Source: Shewanella violacea DSS12
Lineage (GTDB): Bacteria > Pseudomonadota > Gammaproteobacteria > Enterobacterales > Shewanellaceae
Assembly: GCF_000091325.1 (NCBI RefSeq)
Contig: NC_014012.1
Span: 992,001-1,056,000 of the forward strand
Length of the DNA stretch: 64,000 bases
Direction: 5' to 3'
The notes under the pieces are model-generated. The model did no database searches, had not been told where the DNA came from, and saw only the letters and a program-made list of their open reading frames with translations. Each line of letters begins with the position of its first letter. Position 1 is the first letter of the stretch. The translations under genes were made by a program, and so were the position numbers. Of the stretch, positions 18,282-27,198 are shown in pieces.

Positions 18282-20762
18282 TTAATCGAAACGTAATTCA
18301 AGCGTTGTGGCGCCATCGATTCGCATCAGTGTCACTTTCTCGACTCCGACGAGTCCCAGGCTTTTAAAATGCCCGGAGACAGGAGTCGTAGTGCCGTCAT
18401 AAGTTAGCTCGACATTAAATGGTCCGTCGGTATTCTCCACATAAAGATTGCGGGGGATTGGCTGAGAAAACAGGACATGAATAGGTGCTTCACAGCCTAA
18501 ATCAACCAAGTTACGTGTACCCATTTCAGAGATAACCAAGGGATTACTAGCATCTAGCCCTGGACAGTCATCACGCGGTGGTGGCGGTGGTGGCGGTGGA
18601 CCAGCAGGATCCTTCACATCCGGATAAGCGTTAGCCAGTAAGACCGCAAATTGCTCAGGGAACCAACGTCCAGCATGGGGCGCGTTAGCCATAGAGCCTG
18701 TCTTATAAGCCGCATTGTAATGGCTATTGGCTTCAGGATCACACATACCGTCATGCCTTTTAGCCGGGTCGTTAGGATCTGGAGTGAAGTTGGGATCTGA
18801 GATGCCATCAGATTCTCCAGGAGGCTTGACCCAGACGAAGGCGTCAATACCTACATAGGGATCAGCCCAAGGCTTGAAGCCAACGCCACCGGCCTGATTA
18901 CACCAGTTACCACGGTGGAAACGTCTATCGACACGTGATGCATCAACATACACGTCAATATCATCGGCTTGGCTTACCTCTGTAGGACGAGCGGCTCCAC
19001 CCCAACCGTTACGGCTAGTGTCGATCAACATGCCCAAGGATTCAGGAGCGCCCAAGGCTATCATGGCCTCACGCCAATCTTGTACATAAGATTTCTCTTC
19101 GAAGTAATCGTTCCATTCGAAGAAATCTGCAGAACGGATTGGCATACCACCGACCGAAAGTTGTGGATCGGGAAGGTATGGCTCAACCACAGGAGTATAG
19201 TTGGCTGAATTTGAGATAAAGCCATCTAGGTTATCCCAACCGCCATCTGTACTGGTGATCACATCGGCAACGAGATCAATCGCAGTACCGAAGTTGCTCG
19301 ACCAACCTAACCAGCCTGAATGGGCGATATCTAGGTAAGTATAGACATTAGGGATCCCGCCTAACTCGTTTAGGGTATGGCGAATACCATCGCGGTAACC
19401 ATCTGGACCGTCGGCTTCTGCACAATCGGCAATACCAAGGTTAGTCACTAGGTTAGGCAATGAATCAACTTCGATAATGGTTACAATGCGCAGTGATGCG
19501 TATTTAGGATCCGAAATTATATCGACGATAGGACCTATGTACTCTTCCTTGTATCTTTGCATACCATTTTCAGAAATGCGCAATTCACCGTTAGAAGCCA
19601 GTGCTGCACAATCTCGGTTTGGCAGGTCATAGACGACAAACATAAACATACCAGCATTTTGTGCCAATGCCTCGTCTAGGTGGCCTCTTAAGCCAATACC
19701 ATCTGTGATTGCACCAATTCTATCCATCCACACAGCTGTGCTGACGTTAGCGATGGCTTCTCCGCCTGGCTCTGCCGCCGCTTTGGCTGCCCAAACTGAA
19801 TCGACATAGTGAGATACGCCGCTAAATGGGTTTTCGACGTGAAGAATTTCATCACCCACGTGTATGCTCAGCACTGTCGTATCTGACAGTTCACCGTCTG
19901 ATACCGTAAGGTTGACCTGATAATCGCCATTGGCGACGAAGGTGTGCTCAGGTGATGCCAAGCTTGATGTTGTGCCGTCACCAAAGTCCCATTCATAGGT
20001 GAGATCATCATTATCGACATCACTGGATGCGGTAGCATCGAAAGTAGTGGCCAAAGGTGCCTTACCTGAAGGAGTACTGACGGTAGCTGTAGCAACCGGA
20101 GCATGATTTCCCAGTACTTCGATGGCTATGGTTTTTGATGAACTAGAATTGCCATCACTGACAGTGACTGTGGCACTATGGCTGCCAACGCTAGTAAAGC
20201 TGTGAGATACCATATCTCCCGTGGCACTAGTGCCGTCACTGAAGCTCCAAGAGAATGTTAACTCATTATAGTCGTTATCAGCATCTGTAGATTGAGTGGC
20301 ATCTAAGGTCACGATAAGAGGCGCTTCACCTTGAGTTAAATCTGCTGTGGCGACTGCAAGGGGGGCTGAATTTGCAGGGGTACAGATATCACCTTGAAGT
20401 AATGGGATCTCTGCATCTTCACCATTTTTGGTTCCTTGGAAGCCAAATTCAACATTGCCTCCGGCTGGGACATTGTTATTCCAACCACTGCCTGCTGCAC
20501 TGTAAGGATTATTACCCGTTAAGCTGACGTTCCAGCTGCTGCTGATGCGGTTCGCTCCTGCATAATCCCAAGTGAGTTGCCAAGCTTGAATGTCATCAGG
20601 ACCATCGTTAGTTATACTGACTTTTGCAACAAAACCGGTGTTCCATTCGTTATCGATTGAGTATTCGCATACCGCTGCGTAACCCGAGGCCATGTTCAAC
20701 CCCATTAAACCTATTCCGACGGACAAACCGCGCATTGCCTGCGACAGTTTAGTTCTTTTCAT
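18282..20762 (-). CDS. Secreted GH6 cellulase with CBM2 and two PKD domains (second copy in locus)
   Basis: The 826-residue protein begins with a long signal peptide ending ASGYAA. Residues about 30-128 are a CBM2 cellulose-binding module with its three surface Trp (NEWNTGF, SSSWNVS, GSGWNNN). Two PKD domains (about 133-303) precede a GH6 domain (about 310-735). Catalytic landmarks are D384 in YDLPNRDCAA, the EVDSLPNLVTN strand, and D652 in VKPPGESDG. GH6 enzymes are inverting cellobiohydrolases or endoglucanases. After an eight-proline run, an extra C-terminal domain of about 85 residues is of unknown type. A good AAAGGA ribosome site precedes the ATG. It is last in the minus-strand cellulose locus. 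Confidence 0.94.
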   Translation of the reverse strand: MKRTKLSQAMRGLSVGIGLMGLNMASGYAAVCEYSIDNEWNTGFVAKVSITNDGPDDIQAWQLTWDYAGANRISSSWNVSLTGNNPYSAAGSGWNNNVPAGGNVEFGFQGTKNGEDAEIPLLQGDICTPANSAPLAVATADLTQGEAPLIVTLDATQSTDADNDYNELTFSWSFSDGTSATGDMVSHSFTSVGSHSATVTVSDGNSSSSKTIAIEVLGNHAPVATATVSTPSGKAPLATTFDATASSDVDNDDLTYEWDFGDGTTSSLASPEHTFVANGDYQVNLTVSDGELSDTTVLSIHVGDEILHVENPFSGVSHYVDSVWAAKAAAEPGGEAIANVSTAVWMDRIGAITDGIGLRGHLDEALAQNAGMFMFVVYDLPNRDCAALASNGELRISENGMQRYKEEYIGPIVDIISDPKYASLRIVTIIEVDSLPNLVTNLGIADCAEADGPDGYRDGIRHTLNELGGIPNVYTYLDIAHSGWLGWSSNFGTAIDLVADVITSTDGGWDNLDGFISNSANYTPVVEPYLPDPQLSVGGMPIRSADFFEWNDYFEEKSYVQDWREAMIALGAPESLGMLIDTSRNGWGGAARPTEVSQADDIDVYVDASRVDRRFHRGNWCNQAGGVGFKPWADPYVGIDAFVWVKPPGESDGISDPNFTPDPNDPAKRHDGMCDPEANSHYNAAYKTGSMANAPHAGRWFPEQFAVLLANAYPDVKDPAGPPPPPPPPRDDCPGLDASNPLVISEMGTRNLVDLGCEAPIHVLFSQPIPRNLYVENTDGPFNVELTYDGTTTPVSGHFKSLGLVGVEKVTLMRIDGATTLELRFD

Positions 20763-20911
20763 AATGCTATCCTTTATTTTAGTCTTATTAGAATGAATAT
20801 TATTTCATTGGTAATTATTGATTGTTAATATTCAAAATTAGTTTACTAATTTAGTTTTAATCTTGTCGTCTTAAAAAAGGAAAAGTTTAAGTTAATATTG
20901 GTATTTATTTT

Positions 20912-21424
20912 TTAATTGTTATTATCACCCCTGACTTTATTATGCTTGTGATATTTCCTGTATGAACTTGGGCTGCTATTAACCATCTTTTTGAAATATT
21001 TATAGAAAGTGGCTTTGCTATTGAATCCTGATTGATACATGATCTCTATAACAGACAGATCATTATTTAAACTCGACTCGAGTAAACTCTTAGCCGCCAT
21101 AATCCTATAGCAGTTAGTAAATTCGTTATAATTTTTTCCTAGATGGTTATTGATCAAACTGGATAAGGTTCTCGGTGAAATATCAAACATAGAGGCAAGT
21201 TTCTCTATGGTTAACTCTGAATCTAAGTACAATTTATCAACTTCCATTAGCTGCTTGAGTTTCTTGATGCGTAATAGGTCAATCTTAGATAATGAGTCTT
21301 GATTATCTTGCTGAACTGGCCTGATTTTATGCGCTAATATATGACTAATAAACAAATTTTTTTCAACTTGTAATGAAGTCATTTCATTCGGTGAGATATA
21401 ATTTAACTTATTAATAAATATCAT
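20912..21424 (-). CDS. Short AraC-type transcription regulator
   Basis: The 170-residue protein is almost entirely an AraC/XylS DNA-binding domain. Residues about 70-160 hold both helix-turn-helix units (LTIEKLASMFDISPRTLSSLIN and LSVIEIMYQSGFNSKATFYKYFKK), with the usual SSPSSYRKY end. There is no sugar-binding cupin or membrane sensor in front, only about 55 residues of linker. The start is well supported by AGGGGGC just upstream, so the short form is not a truncation in this sequence. It lies 63 bases after the TolB-like gene on the same strand, in the middle of the cellulase locus. It is the obvious local regulator candidate, possibly responding to a partner sensor. Confidence 0.85.
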   Translation of the reverse strand: MIFINKLNYISPNEMTSLQVEKNLFISHILAHKIRPVQQDNQDSLSKIDLLRIKKLKQLMEVDKLYLDSELTIEKLASMFDISPRTLSSLINNHLGKNYNEFTNCYRIMAAKSLLESSLNNDLSVIEIMYQSGFNSKATFYKYFKKMVNSSPSSYRKYHKHNKVRGDNNN

Positions 21425-21487
21425 ATTGCCCCCTAAATAATTGAACAGTTATCACTGAACTTGCCAGCTTGTGCTGGCCTATTTTTC

Positions 21488-22672
21488 CTAGCGCCACAGT
21501 AAACTGGACTGGCGAGCGACACGGTCGAATATTTGCTTGCTGTGGGAGCCATCGAGTGCCATGGTTCTGAGGGACAGATGCCGAGCACCGCCGAGCTCAT
21601 CGGCATAGAGGTAGGCAATATTACGACCATCCGGTGAGAAGACTGGGTTGCGATGTAAATGATCACCTTGAGTGAGCTGCACCGTTGAACCGGTTAATTT
21701 AGACATAAAAATCTGCATACTGCCTAGGTAGGTTTTACGCTGAGTTTGTTCATCATAGTAGTAGCGATAATCTTGCAATCCTGAATAGAGTAAGCTGTGG
21801 TTGTCTTTTGACCATTGAACTGGTGATTGCACACTGATGTTAGCGGGAGAGACTAGTTTGACAACGCCAGTGTCTATGGGGTACAGGGCTAGTTGCCGCA
21901 TTTCACCTCGCTTGGTGGGGTGAAAAATAAAGGCGATTTGACTATCGTCAGTCGACCATACGGGCGTCATGATTTCACTCTGATCTCGGTAGCTATTTAA
22001 GTTGCTTAGGTTATTAACCGTCGAAGAAATATCGTCTTTGTCGGCACTACGCCGAGTCTGTAGTAGCGGCTTTTTCGTCAAACCGTCGAGTTTTAGGCTA
22101 AGGAGTTGGCTGTGATCTCCCTGCTTAATTGCAATCGCCAGTACCTCTTGGGTGTTTGCCCAGCTGTAACCAAAAATATCCTCGGCTCTGAGGACTTCTA
22201 GTTCAGTATTTGACTCAAGGTCCATGATATAAAGCACTTTTTTCTTGTCTATAAAACGGATAAAAGCCAGCTTATGTCCGTCGGGGGAAAATTGCGGGTT
22301 TACATCCTGACTCATGTTATTGGTGAGGGGTGTTATGCGGTTTGATTTGGGATCCAGGTGGTAGATATTAAATACCTCACTGGTTTGATTTAGGTCAACT
22401 TTTACCTCGGCTTGTCTATTAGACATAAACACCAGCTCACCCAGCTTAGAGACGCTAGGTTGCAGATCTCTCCAGACACGGTTTTGAGTGAGTTTAGTGA
22501 GTTTTCCTTGTTGTTCAATAGCATAGATATTAGTCACCGGCCCGCCGACTTTTGCATTAAAGTAGATCGCACTAGACACGGGGAAACTTAGAAGTGAATA
22601 GGCACATGCTAGTGCCGTGAATATCCATTTAGCTTGGGTTTTAGATATTAGTTTTGTTTTTATATGATGCAT
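21488..22672 (-). CDS. TolB-like (PD40) beta-propeller, secreted
   Basis: The 394-residue product starts with a signal peptide (hydrophobic stretch to about residue 34, ending PVSSA). It then shows PD40/TolB-type blades such as QFSPDGHKLAFIRF and VFSPDGRNIAYLY. Six blades are likely. The ATG at 22672 has AGGAG 10 bases upstream. It is not TolB itself: the pal/tol neighbours are absent and the N-terminal TolB domain is missing. Such propellers often bind sugars or proteins. Its position between the cytochrome-CBM2 gene and the AraC regulator suggests a periplasmic sensing or binding role for cellulose breakdown products. That is inference. Confidence 0.82.
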   Translation of the reverse strand: MHHIKTKLISKTQAKWIFTALACAYSLLSFPVSSAIYFNAKVGGPVTNIYAIEQQGKLTKLTQNRVWRDLQPSVSKLGELVFMSNRQAEVKVDLNQTSEVFNIYHLDPKSNRITPLTNNMSQDVNPQFSPDGHKLAFIRFIDKKKVLYIMDLESNTELEVLRAEDIFGYSWANTQEVLAIAIKQGDHSQLLSLKLDGLTKKPLLQTRRSADKDDISSTVNNLSNLNSYRDQSEIMTPVWSTDDSQIAFIFHPTKRGEMRQLALYPIDTGVVKLVSPANISVQSPVQWSKDNHSLLYSGLQDYRYYYDEQTQRKTYLGSMQIFMSKLTGSTVQLTQGDHLHRNPVFSPDGRNIAYLYADELGGARHLSLRTMALDGSHSKQIFDRVARQSSLLWR

Positions 22673-22877
22673 CTAATATACACTCCTATGCAATTTTATA
22701 ATTTTACGGCTAGTTATAATTTCAATCTGGTTTTTAATTTGTATTGTTAGATTGTTTGTTTTTCATTTTTAACTTTTCGTGTTTGAATTTACTTTTGTTT
22801 TTCGATGTTTTCTTTGTTGGTACTTAATCTCTCCTGAGTATAAATATTTACAGGAGAGATTAAGTTAGGTTTTTATA

Positions 22878-25800
22878 TTACTGACTGGTACATTTTTTCC
22901 CGTTTAATTTAAAATGATCTGGGAGAGTGAGTGGTGAGTTAGATTTATTACCTTGAAAACCTATGCCAATATTACCGCCGACGGGAATATTCCCATTCCA
23001 TAAACTGGCATCATTAGTGACCTCTATTATATTTTCTGAACTTGTAAATGTACCATTCCAACCATTGGTGAGCGCTTCGCCATCTCCTAAGGTGAAGGTC
23101 AGTAGGTAGCCATTGATCTCAGCTTCGCCGGTATTGGCTATGAGCAGATCAACCTGAAAGCCAGTGCTCCACTCCTGTGTCGGTGTATAAGTTATGTGGC
23201 AGCCGCCATTGGCCCCGAATTCTATGTTGATTTCAGGGGTTAATGAAGCGGTCAGCCCTTGGTTATAAAAGGCTTTAGCCTGCAGCCTATGGCGACCAAG
23301 CTCCACAGGGGTCCAGCTAGAGTTAAATGGAGTATCTTGGCTGATGGCAACAAGCAAGCCATCGGCGTAATATTCGACCCGAGTGACACCTGTTAAGTTA
23401 GTTTCCAGTTCCAAGGGGATTTCACTGGCTTCGATGACGCTACCTTCGCTAAGTCCGGCTAGTGATAGTGATAACTCACTTACAGGGGCTGGGCCATTGG
23501 TACCATCAACTTGCTTGAGATAAGCCACTAGTTGCTCGAGTTTTTCTGGCGTTAATCCTGCTGTATTTCCATGGGCGTTATCCTTGCCAAATAGGCTGGC
23601 TAAACTCAGGGCCGAGCCATCATGCAGATAGGGAGCTGTGGAGAAGATATCTCTAAGGGTTGGGGTATCTATTCCTGCTAGTTTTCCCGATAAACGTTGA
23701 CCACTGAGAGCGGTTAGGGTGCCCACATCATGGCTAAAGCCTAATGGACTATCGGTAAAGGCCTCTCCCGAGTGACATGAAGCACAATTAGCTTGGTTAA
23801 ATACAATTTCACCGAGTACTGCCTGTGGGGTTAATTCGCCATCGGCGTTGCGGTATGGGCTAGGATTAAAGCGATTAAGTGAGCTAACATAAGCGGAAAG
23901 CGCATCTAAATCCGTCGATATCCCGGCTTTTTTGTCCCCTAATGCCTGATTAACTAAGCCTTGATTAAACAAGCTATCTGGGATAAATCCGCTTCCTGAA
24001 AATGGACCGCGCATATCGTGTTCAAAGTCATGAATTTCATCAAAATTGGCTGACCAATGGACTCTGCCATGGGCCGTACCTGCTCGGCCTTTTAAGGATA
24101 TGGTGTTTCTCAGTCCTTCTCCTCTGTCGGTAAAGTCCCATACCTGGCCGTCTTGTTCACCGTCCATATGACAGTTGGCACATGCCATATAGCCATCACT
24201 ACCCATGCGCTTATCGGCGGCATTGTAAAAAATCTGCTTACCCTTGAGCACTTGTGCAGTCAATGTTTCGCTACTCACGGTATCTATGGTGTCCAGTAAG
24301 CTGATCTTGGTATTGACCTGATCTAAGAGTTGGCTCACGTCGACAATAGAGACAGAGCGATCCATAAAGTTTTTCACATAGAGTCGCTTGCTCTGATGAT
24401 CAAGCAGTAAGGATTGAGGCGCTAATCCAACATCTAAACGGGTGATCTCTTGGCCGCTGTTGGCATTTAAGACTATGATGCGATTGTTGCCTTGCATGGC
24501 AAGGAACAGATAGCTTCCGTATTGGTCATATACTCCTGCAACGGGTAATGCGTGATCGTCAATATCGACTCTCTTGTGCTGGGCTTCTGTGGAGCTGAGC
24601 AGATCCAGTTTGGCCACTAGGCTTCTGGAGCTAGTTTCGAAGGTTAGTGGCATGCCGTCACGACTCAAACCGCGCACGATATTATCTTTTTTACCTACCA
24701 CAGTAGCGCTACGATCGCTTGGGTGGATGGCAATGCTGGCCAGATAATTGGGCACGCCACGGCCACTGGAACTGGTGTCCATGGAGCTGGTATCCAGTGG
24801 AAGCTCTATGACGTTACTGATTGACAGATCTCCTGAATTTAGCTGCCAGACCTCACCTTTTTCGGCATCTGAGATAAACTGAGTCACCAGTAAGCTGGCA
24901 CCATCTCCACTGAGGGCCAGTGCTCTTGGACTCGTGCCGACGGGGTTAGAGGCGAGTATTTGGCGATCTCTGCTGGCGATTTTTATGACATTTCCCGATC
25001 CCATTAATGCGGCATAAACATGCTCTTGCTCGAGATCGCTCACGAGTGCGATTGGCAGGGCACCATATTCAAGCTTTATGGTATCTGTGACGCTATGGGT
25101 TAGTGCGCTAAGGATTGTGATCTGGTTAGCATCACGACAAGCCAGCCAAAACTCATCATTAACTTGAGTAACAGACACGGGATCTTGGCACACTGGAATT
25201 TCAGCCAGCTTAGTTCCCGTGTTGGTGTCAATAATGCTCAGGCTATTATTGTCGGGGTTAACCACGGCCAATAGTTGTCTATCGGAATTGAGCGCCATCT
25301 GGGCTGATTGCCGTGGTAGGTCGCCATAGGCTGACTCTATAACCACAAGCTGTTGCACTCGGGTGACAATATTCTCGCCGGAATCACGAACTTGTAGACT
25401 CACCGAATGGAGCCCTGCTTGAGTAAAAGTGTGAGTGATGCTGTTCGAGCCGCTCCATTGATTGTTACCCTCACCAAAATCCCAGCGATACTGCAGTGGA
25501 TCATTATCTTCATCGATTGCAGTGGCGGTAAAGGTCACGGCTTGCTCTATGATGATCGGATCCTTGCTACCGTAATCAATCTGTTGGATCACCGGAGCCG
25601 GGTCGTCATCAATCAAGCTACCGGTTGAAAATAGGAAGCTATATTCATCGACACCATTACCGGCAATATCTTTTATCCCATTAGCAACCAGTGTGACCTT
25701 GTAGGTCGAATTTTCCTCCAAACGCTGCTTGGGGACAAAGTTGACTGTTTGATAGCTGGTACTAACTACGTCTCCCTTAATGACATGACCACTGCCTACT

Positions 25801-27014
25801 TTACGCAGTACTATGGTGTCAGAGTTTAAGGACCGCTCCTCTAAGATCTCATTAATCACGAATCCAATCACCGAAGTGACGGGCATATTGGTACTGTTAG
25901 CAAAAGGGTGATGAAATCCAATCTCAGGTCCCTTGATATCCGGGCCATCTTGATGGGCATAGAAGAAGGTTTTACCTTTACCGCCATTAGAGCCGCTGAT
26001 AGACAAGATAGGGCCCAGTGGCATCCATTGAAAATCTAAGAAGGTATCGGGCCACTGACCTGGAGCGTCGAACACCTGCTCAACTTCCAGGGTCTCCATA
26101 TTGAGTTTCACCCCATAATCATCACTGCCGGCAAAGCCATATTTATCTTGGAAATACATGTAGCGGCCCGGTGATTTTGCGAAAGGGACGCCACCTGCAT
26201 ATTTGAGATCGCTTGGATCTGAGAAGTCGATCATCACCATGTTGTTTGATTCTTCATTGGCGTTATTGCCATTGAGATACACCACATAGTTACGCCATAC
26301 GTGATAAGTGGTTGTGTATTGATTGAAACTGCCGACTATGGAGTCGAGTAATTTGATGTTCAGTGGATCGCCTATATCGAAGACAGATAGACCGTTGCCT
26401 GTAACGAACATCAGGTTGCCAATCCTGAAACGTAAACTGCTGTTCACTCCTGCATTATCGAGGGAGAAGGTCGAGGTTATTGCACCGGCATCTAGATTGG
26501 GATCGTCAAAACGTAAATCATGAACGTTGCCGCCGTTGGTGCCTGTGGGGAAGGTTTCTAAGGTTTGCCATTTCTCTAACTGGCCTGATTTTAAGATAGG
26601 CACTGGCACATTTTCATCACTCCATGGCACCAGATTAAGCATGTCTGACATATCGAGGAAATGGTAAGGCGAGCCTTGTAGCTCCGGAACCGTATATTCA
26701 CGCCAAAAAAGGTCGGTGTTGAGCTTATACCAGCGATGTCCATTGTCGCCATAGCTATGCTCATCCACCATAACCGGAGTTTCCGGAGCTGAGATATCCC
26801 AGAGGCTAGTGCTGCCTTGGCCCATAATATAGTAATAACCTCGGTGAAAGGTCACCATGCGTCCACCATAAGGTATATGGCTCAAGTATTGTCCTTGAGT
26901 CCAGCCAATGTCTGGTACGCCGGGTCCGTTACTGCCATCGTAATCGGCTTGGGCTTGTGACATGCTGCCAGATAAAAGAATTATGGCTGCGATGCGAGTG
27001 ATTCTAGTCTTCAT
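22878..27014 (-). CDS. CBM2-tethered beta-propeller / di-haem cytochrome c protein
   Basis: The 1378-residue secreted protein has a signal peptide ending QAQA and a strong AGGAG site. In order it shows: an LVIVD-like propeller (about 25-370; LWDISAPETPVMV); an Ig-like Big_5-type domain (about 370-465); a PKD domain (about 475-560); a YVTN-type propeller (about 565-910); a di-haem peroxidase/MauG-like domain with CXXCH at 945-949 and 1077-1081 and the APYLHDGS motif; an Ig-like segment (about 1175-1270); and a C-terminal CBM2 with three surface Trp (QEWSTGF, TNGWNGT, SLWNGN). The haem pair implies electron transfer or peroxidase-like chemistry at the cellulose surface. No direct function is known to me. 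It lies between GH5 and TolB-like genes on the same strand. Confidence 0.88.
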   Translation of the reverse strand: MKTRITRIAAIILLSGSMSQAQADYDGSNGPGVPDIGWTQGQYLSHIPYGGRMVTFHRGYYYIMGQGSTSLWDISAPETPVMVDEHSYGDNGHRWYKLNTDLFWREYTVPELQGSPYHFLDMSDMLNLVPWSDENVPVPILKSGQLEKWQTLETFPTGTNGGNVHDLRFDDPNLDAGAITSTFSLDNAGVNSSLRFRIGNLMFVTGNGLSVFDIGDPLNIKLLDSIVGSFNQYTTTYHVWRNYVVYLNGNNANEESNNMVMIDFSDPSDLKYAGGVPFAKSPGRYMYFQDKYGFAGSDDYGVKLNMETLEVEQVFDAPGQWPDTFLDFQWMPLGPILSISGSNGGKGKTFFYAHQDGPDIKGPEIGFHHPFANSTNMPVTSVIGFVINEILEERSLNSDTIVLRKVGSGHVIKGDVVSTSYQTVNFVPKQRLEENSTYKVTLVANGIKDIAGNGVDEYSFLFSTGSLIDDDPAPVIQQIDYGSKDPIIIEQAVTFTATAIDEDNDPLQYRWDFGEGNNQWSGSNSITHTFTQAGLHSVSLQVRDSGENIVTRVQQLVVIESAYGDLPRQSAQMALNSDRQLLAVVNPDNNSLSIIDTNTGTKLAEIPVCQDPVSVTQVNDEFWLACRDANQITILSALTHSVTDTIKLEYGALPIALVSDLEQEHVYAALMGSGNVIKIASRDRQILASNPVGTSPRALALSGDGASLLVTQFISDAEKGEVWQLNSGDLSISNVIELPLDTSSMDTSSSGRGVPNYLASIAIHPSDRSATVVGKKDNIVRGLSRDGMPLTFETSSRSLVAKLDLLSSTEAQHKRVDIDDHALPVAGVYDQYGSYLFLAMQGNNRIIVLNANSGQEITRLDVGLAPQSLLLDHQSKRLYVKNFMDRSVSIVDVSQLLDQVNTKISLLDTIDTVSSETLTAQVLKGKQIFYNAADKRMGSDGYMACANCHMDGEQDGQVWDFTDRGEGLRNTISLKGRAGTAHGRVHWSANFDEIHDFEHDMRGPFSGSGFIPDSLFNQGLVNQALGDKKAGISTDLDALSAYVSSLNRFNPSPYRNADGELTPQAVLGEIVFNQANCASCHSGEAFTDSPLGFSHDVGTLTALSGQRLSGKLAGIDTPTLRDIFSTAPYLHDGSALSLASLFGKDNAHGNTAGLTPEKLEQLVAYLKQVDGTNGPAPVSELSLSLAGLSEGSVIEASEIPLELETNLTGVTRVEYYADGLLVAISQDTPFNSSWTPVELGRHRLQAKAFYNQGLTASLTPEINIEFGANGGCHITYTPTQEWSTGFQVDLLIANTGEAEINGYLLTFTLGDGEALTNGWNGTFTSSENIIEVTNDASLWNGNIPVGGNIGIGFQGNKSNSPLTLPDHFKLNGKKCTSQ

Positions 27015-27065
27015 GGTTAACTCCTGACATTCTGCCTCTAGTGAAAAAAAGGCATAAGCAGACGG

Positions 27066-27087
27066 CGCAATATTTACTTGTATTGCG
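27066..27087. promoter_or_regulatory. Inverted repeat upstream of the cytochrome-CBM2 gene
   Basis: CGCAATA and TATTGCG are perfect 7-base arms around an 8-base AT-rich spacer, 52 bases before the start codon. The position fits an operator. No regulator family could be assigned. Confidence 0.45.
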
Positions 27088-27148
27088 AATATGTCTATAA
27101 AAATAGGCTTAATACGGCTTACAAATTGGATGTAAATTAAGTGTAAGA

Positions 27149-27189
27149 GATGCTCAACCTAGTACCGTGATGGCAGCAGGTTGAGCATC
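27149..27189 (-). terminator. Hairpin after the GH5 gene
   Basis: Perfect 12-base arms (GATGCTCAACCT/AGGTTGAGCATC) enclose a 17-base loop, starting 10 bases past the GH5 stop. The following T content on this strand is weak, so it may be a terminator or an RNA-stabilising 3' hairpin. Confidence 0.6.
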
Positions 27190-27198
27190 CGTGTATTG

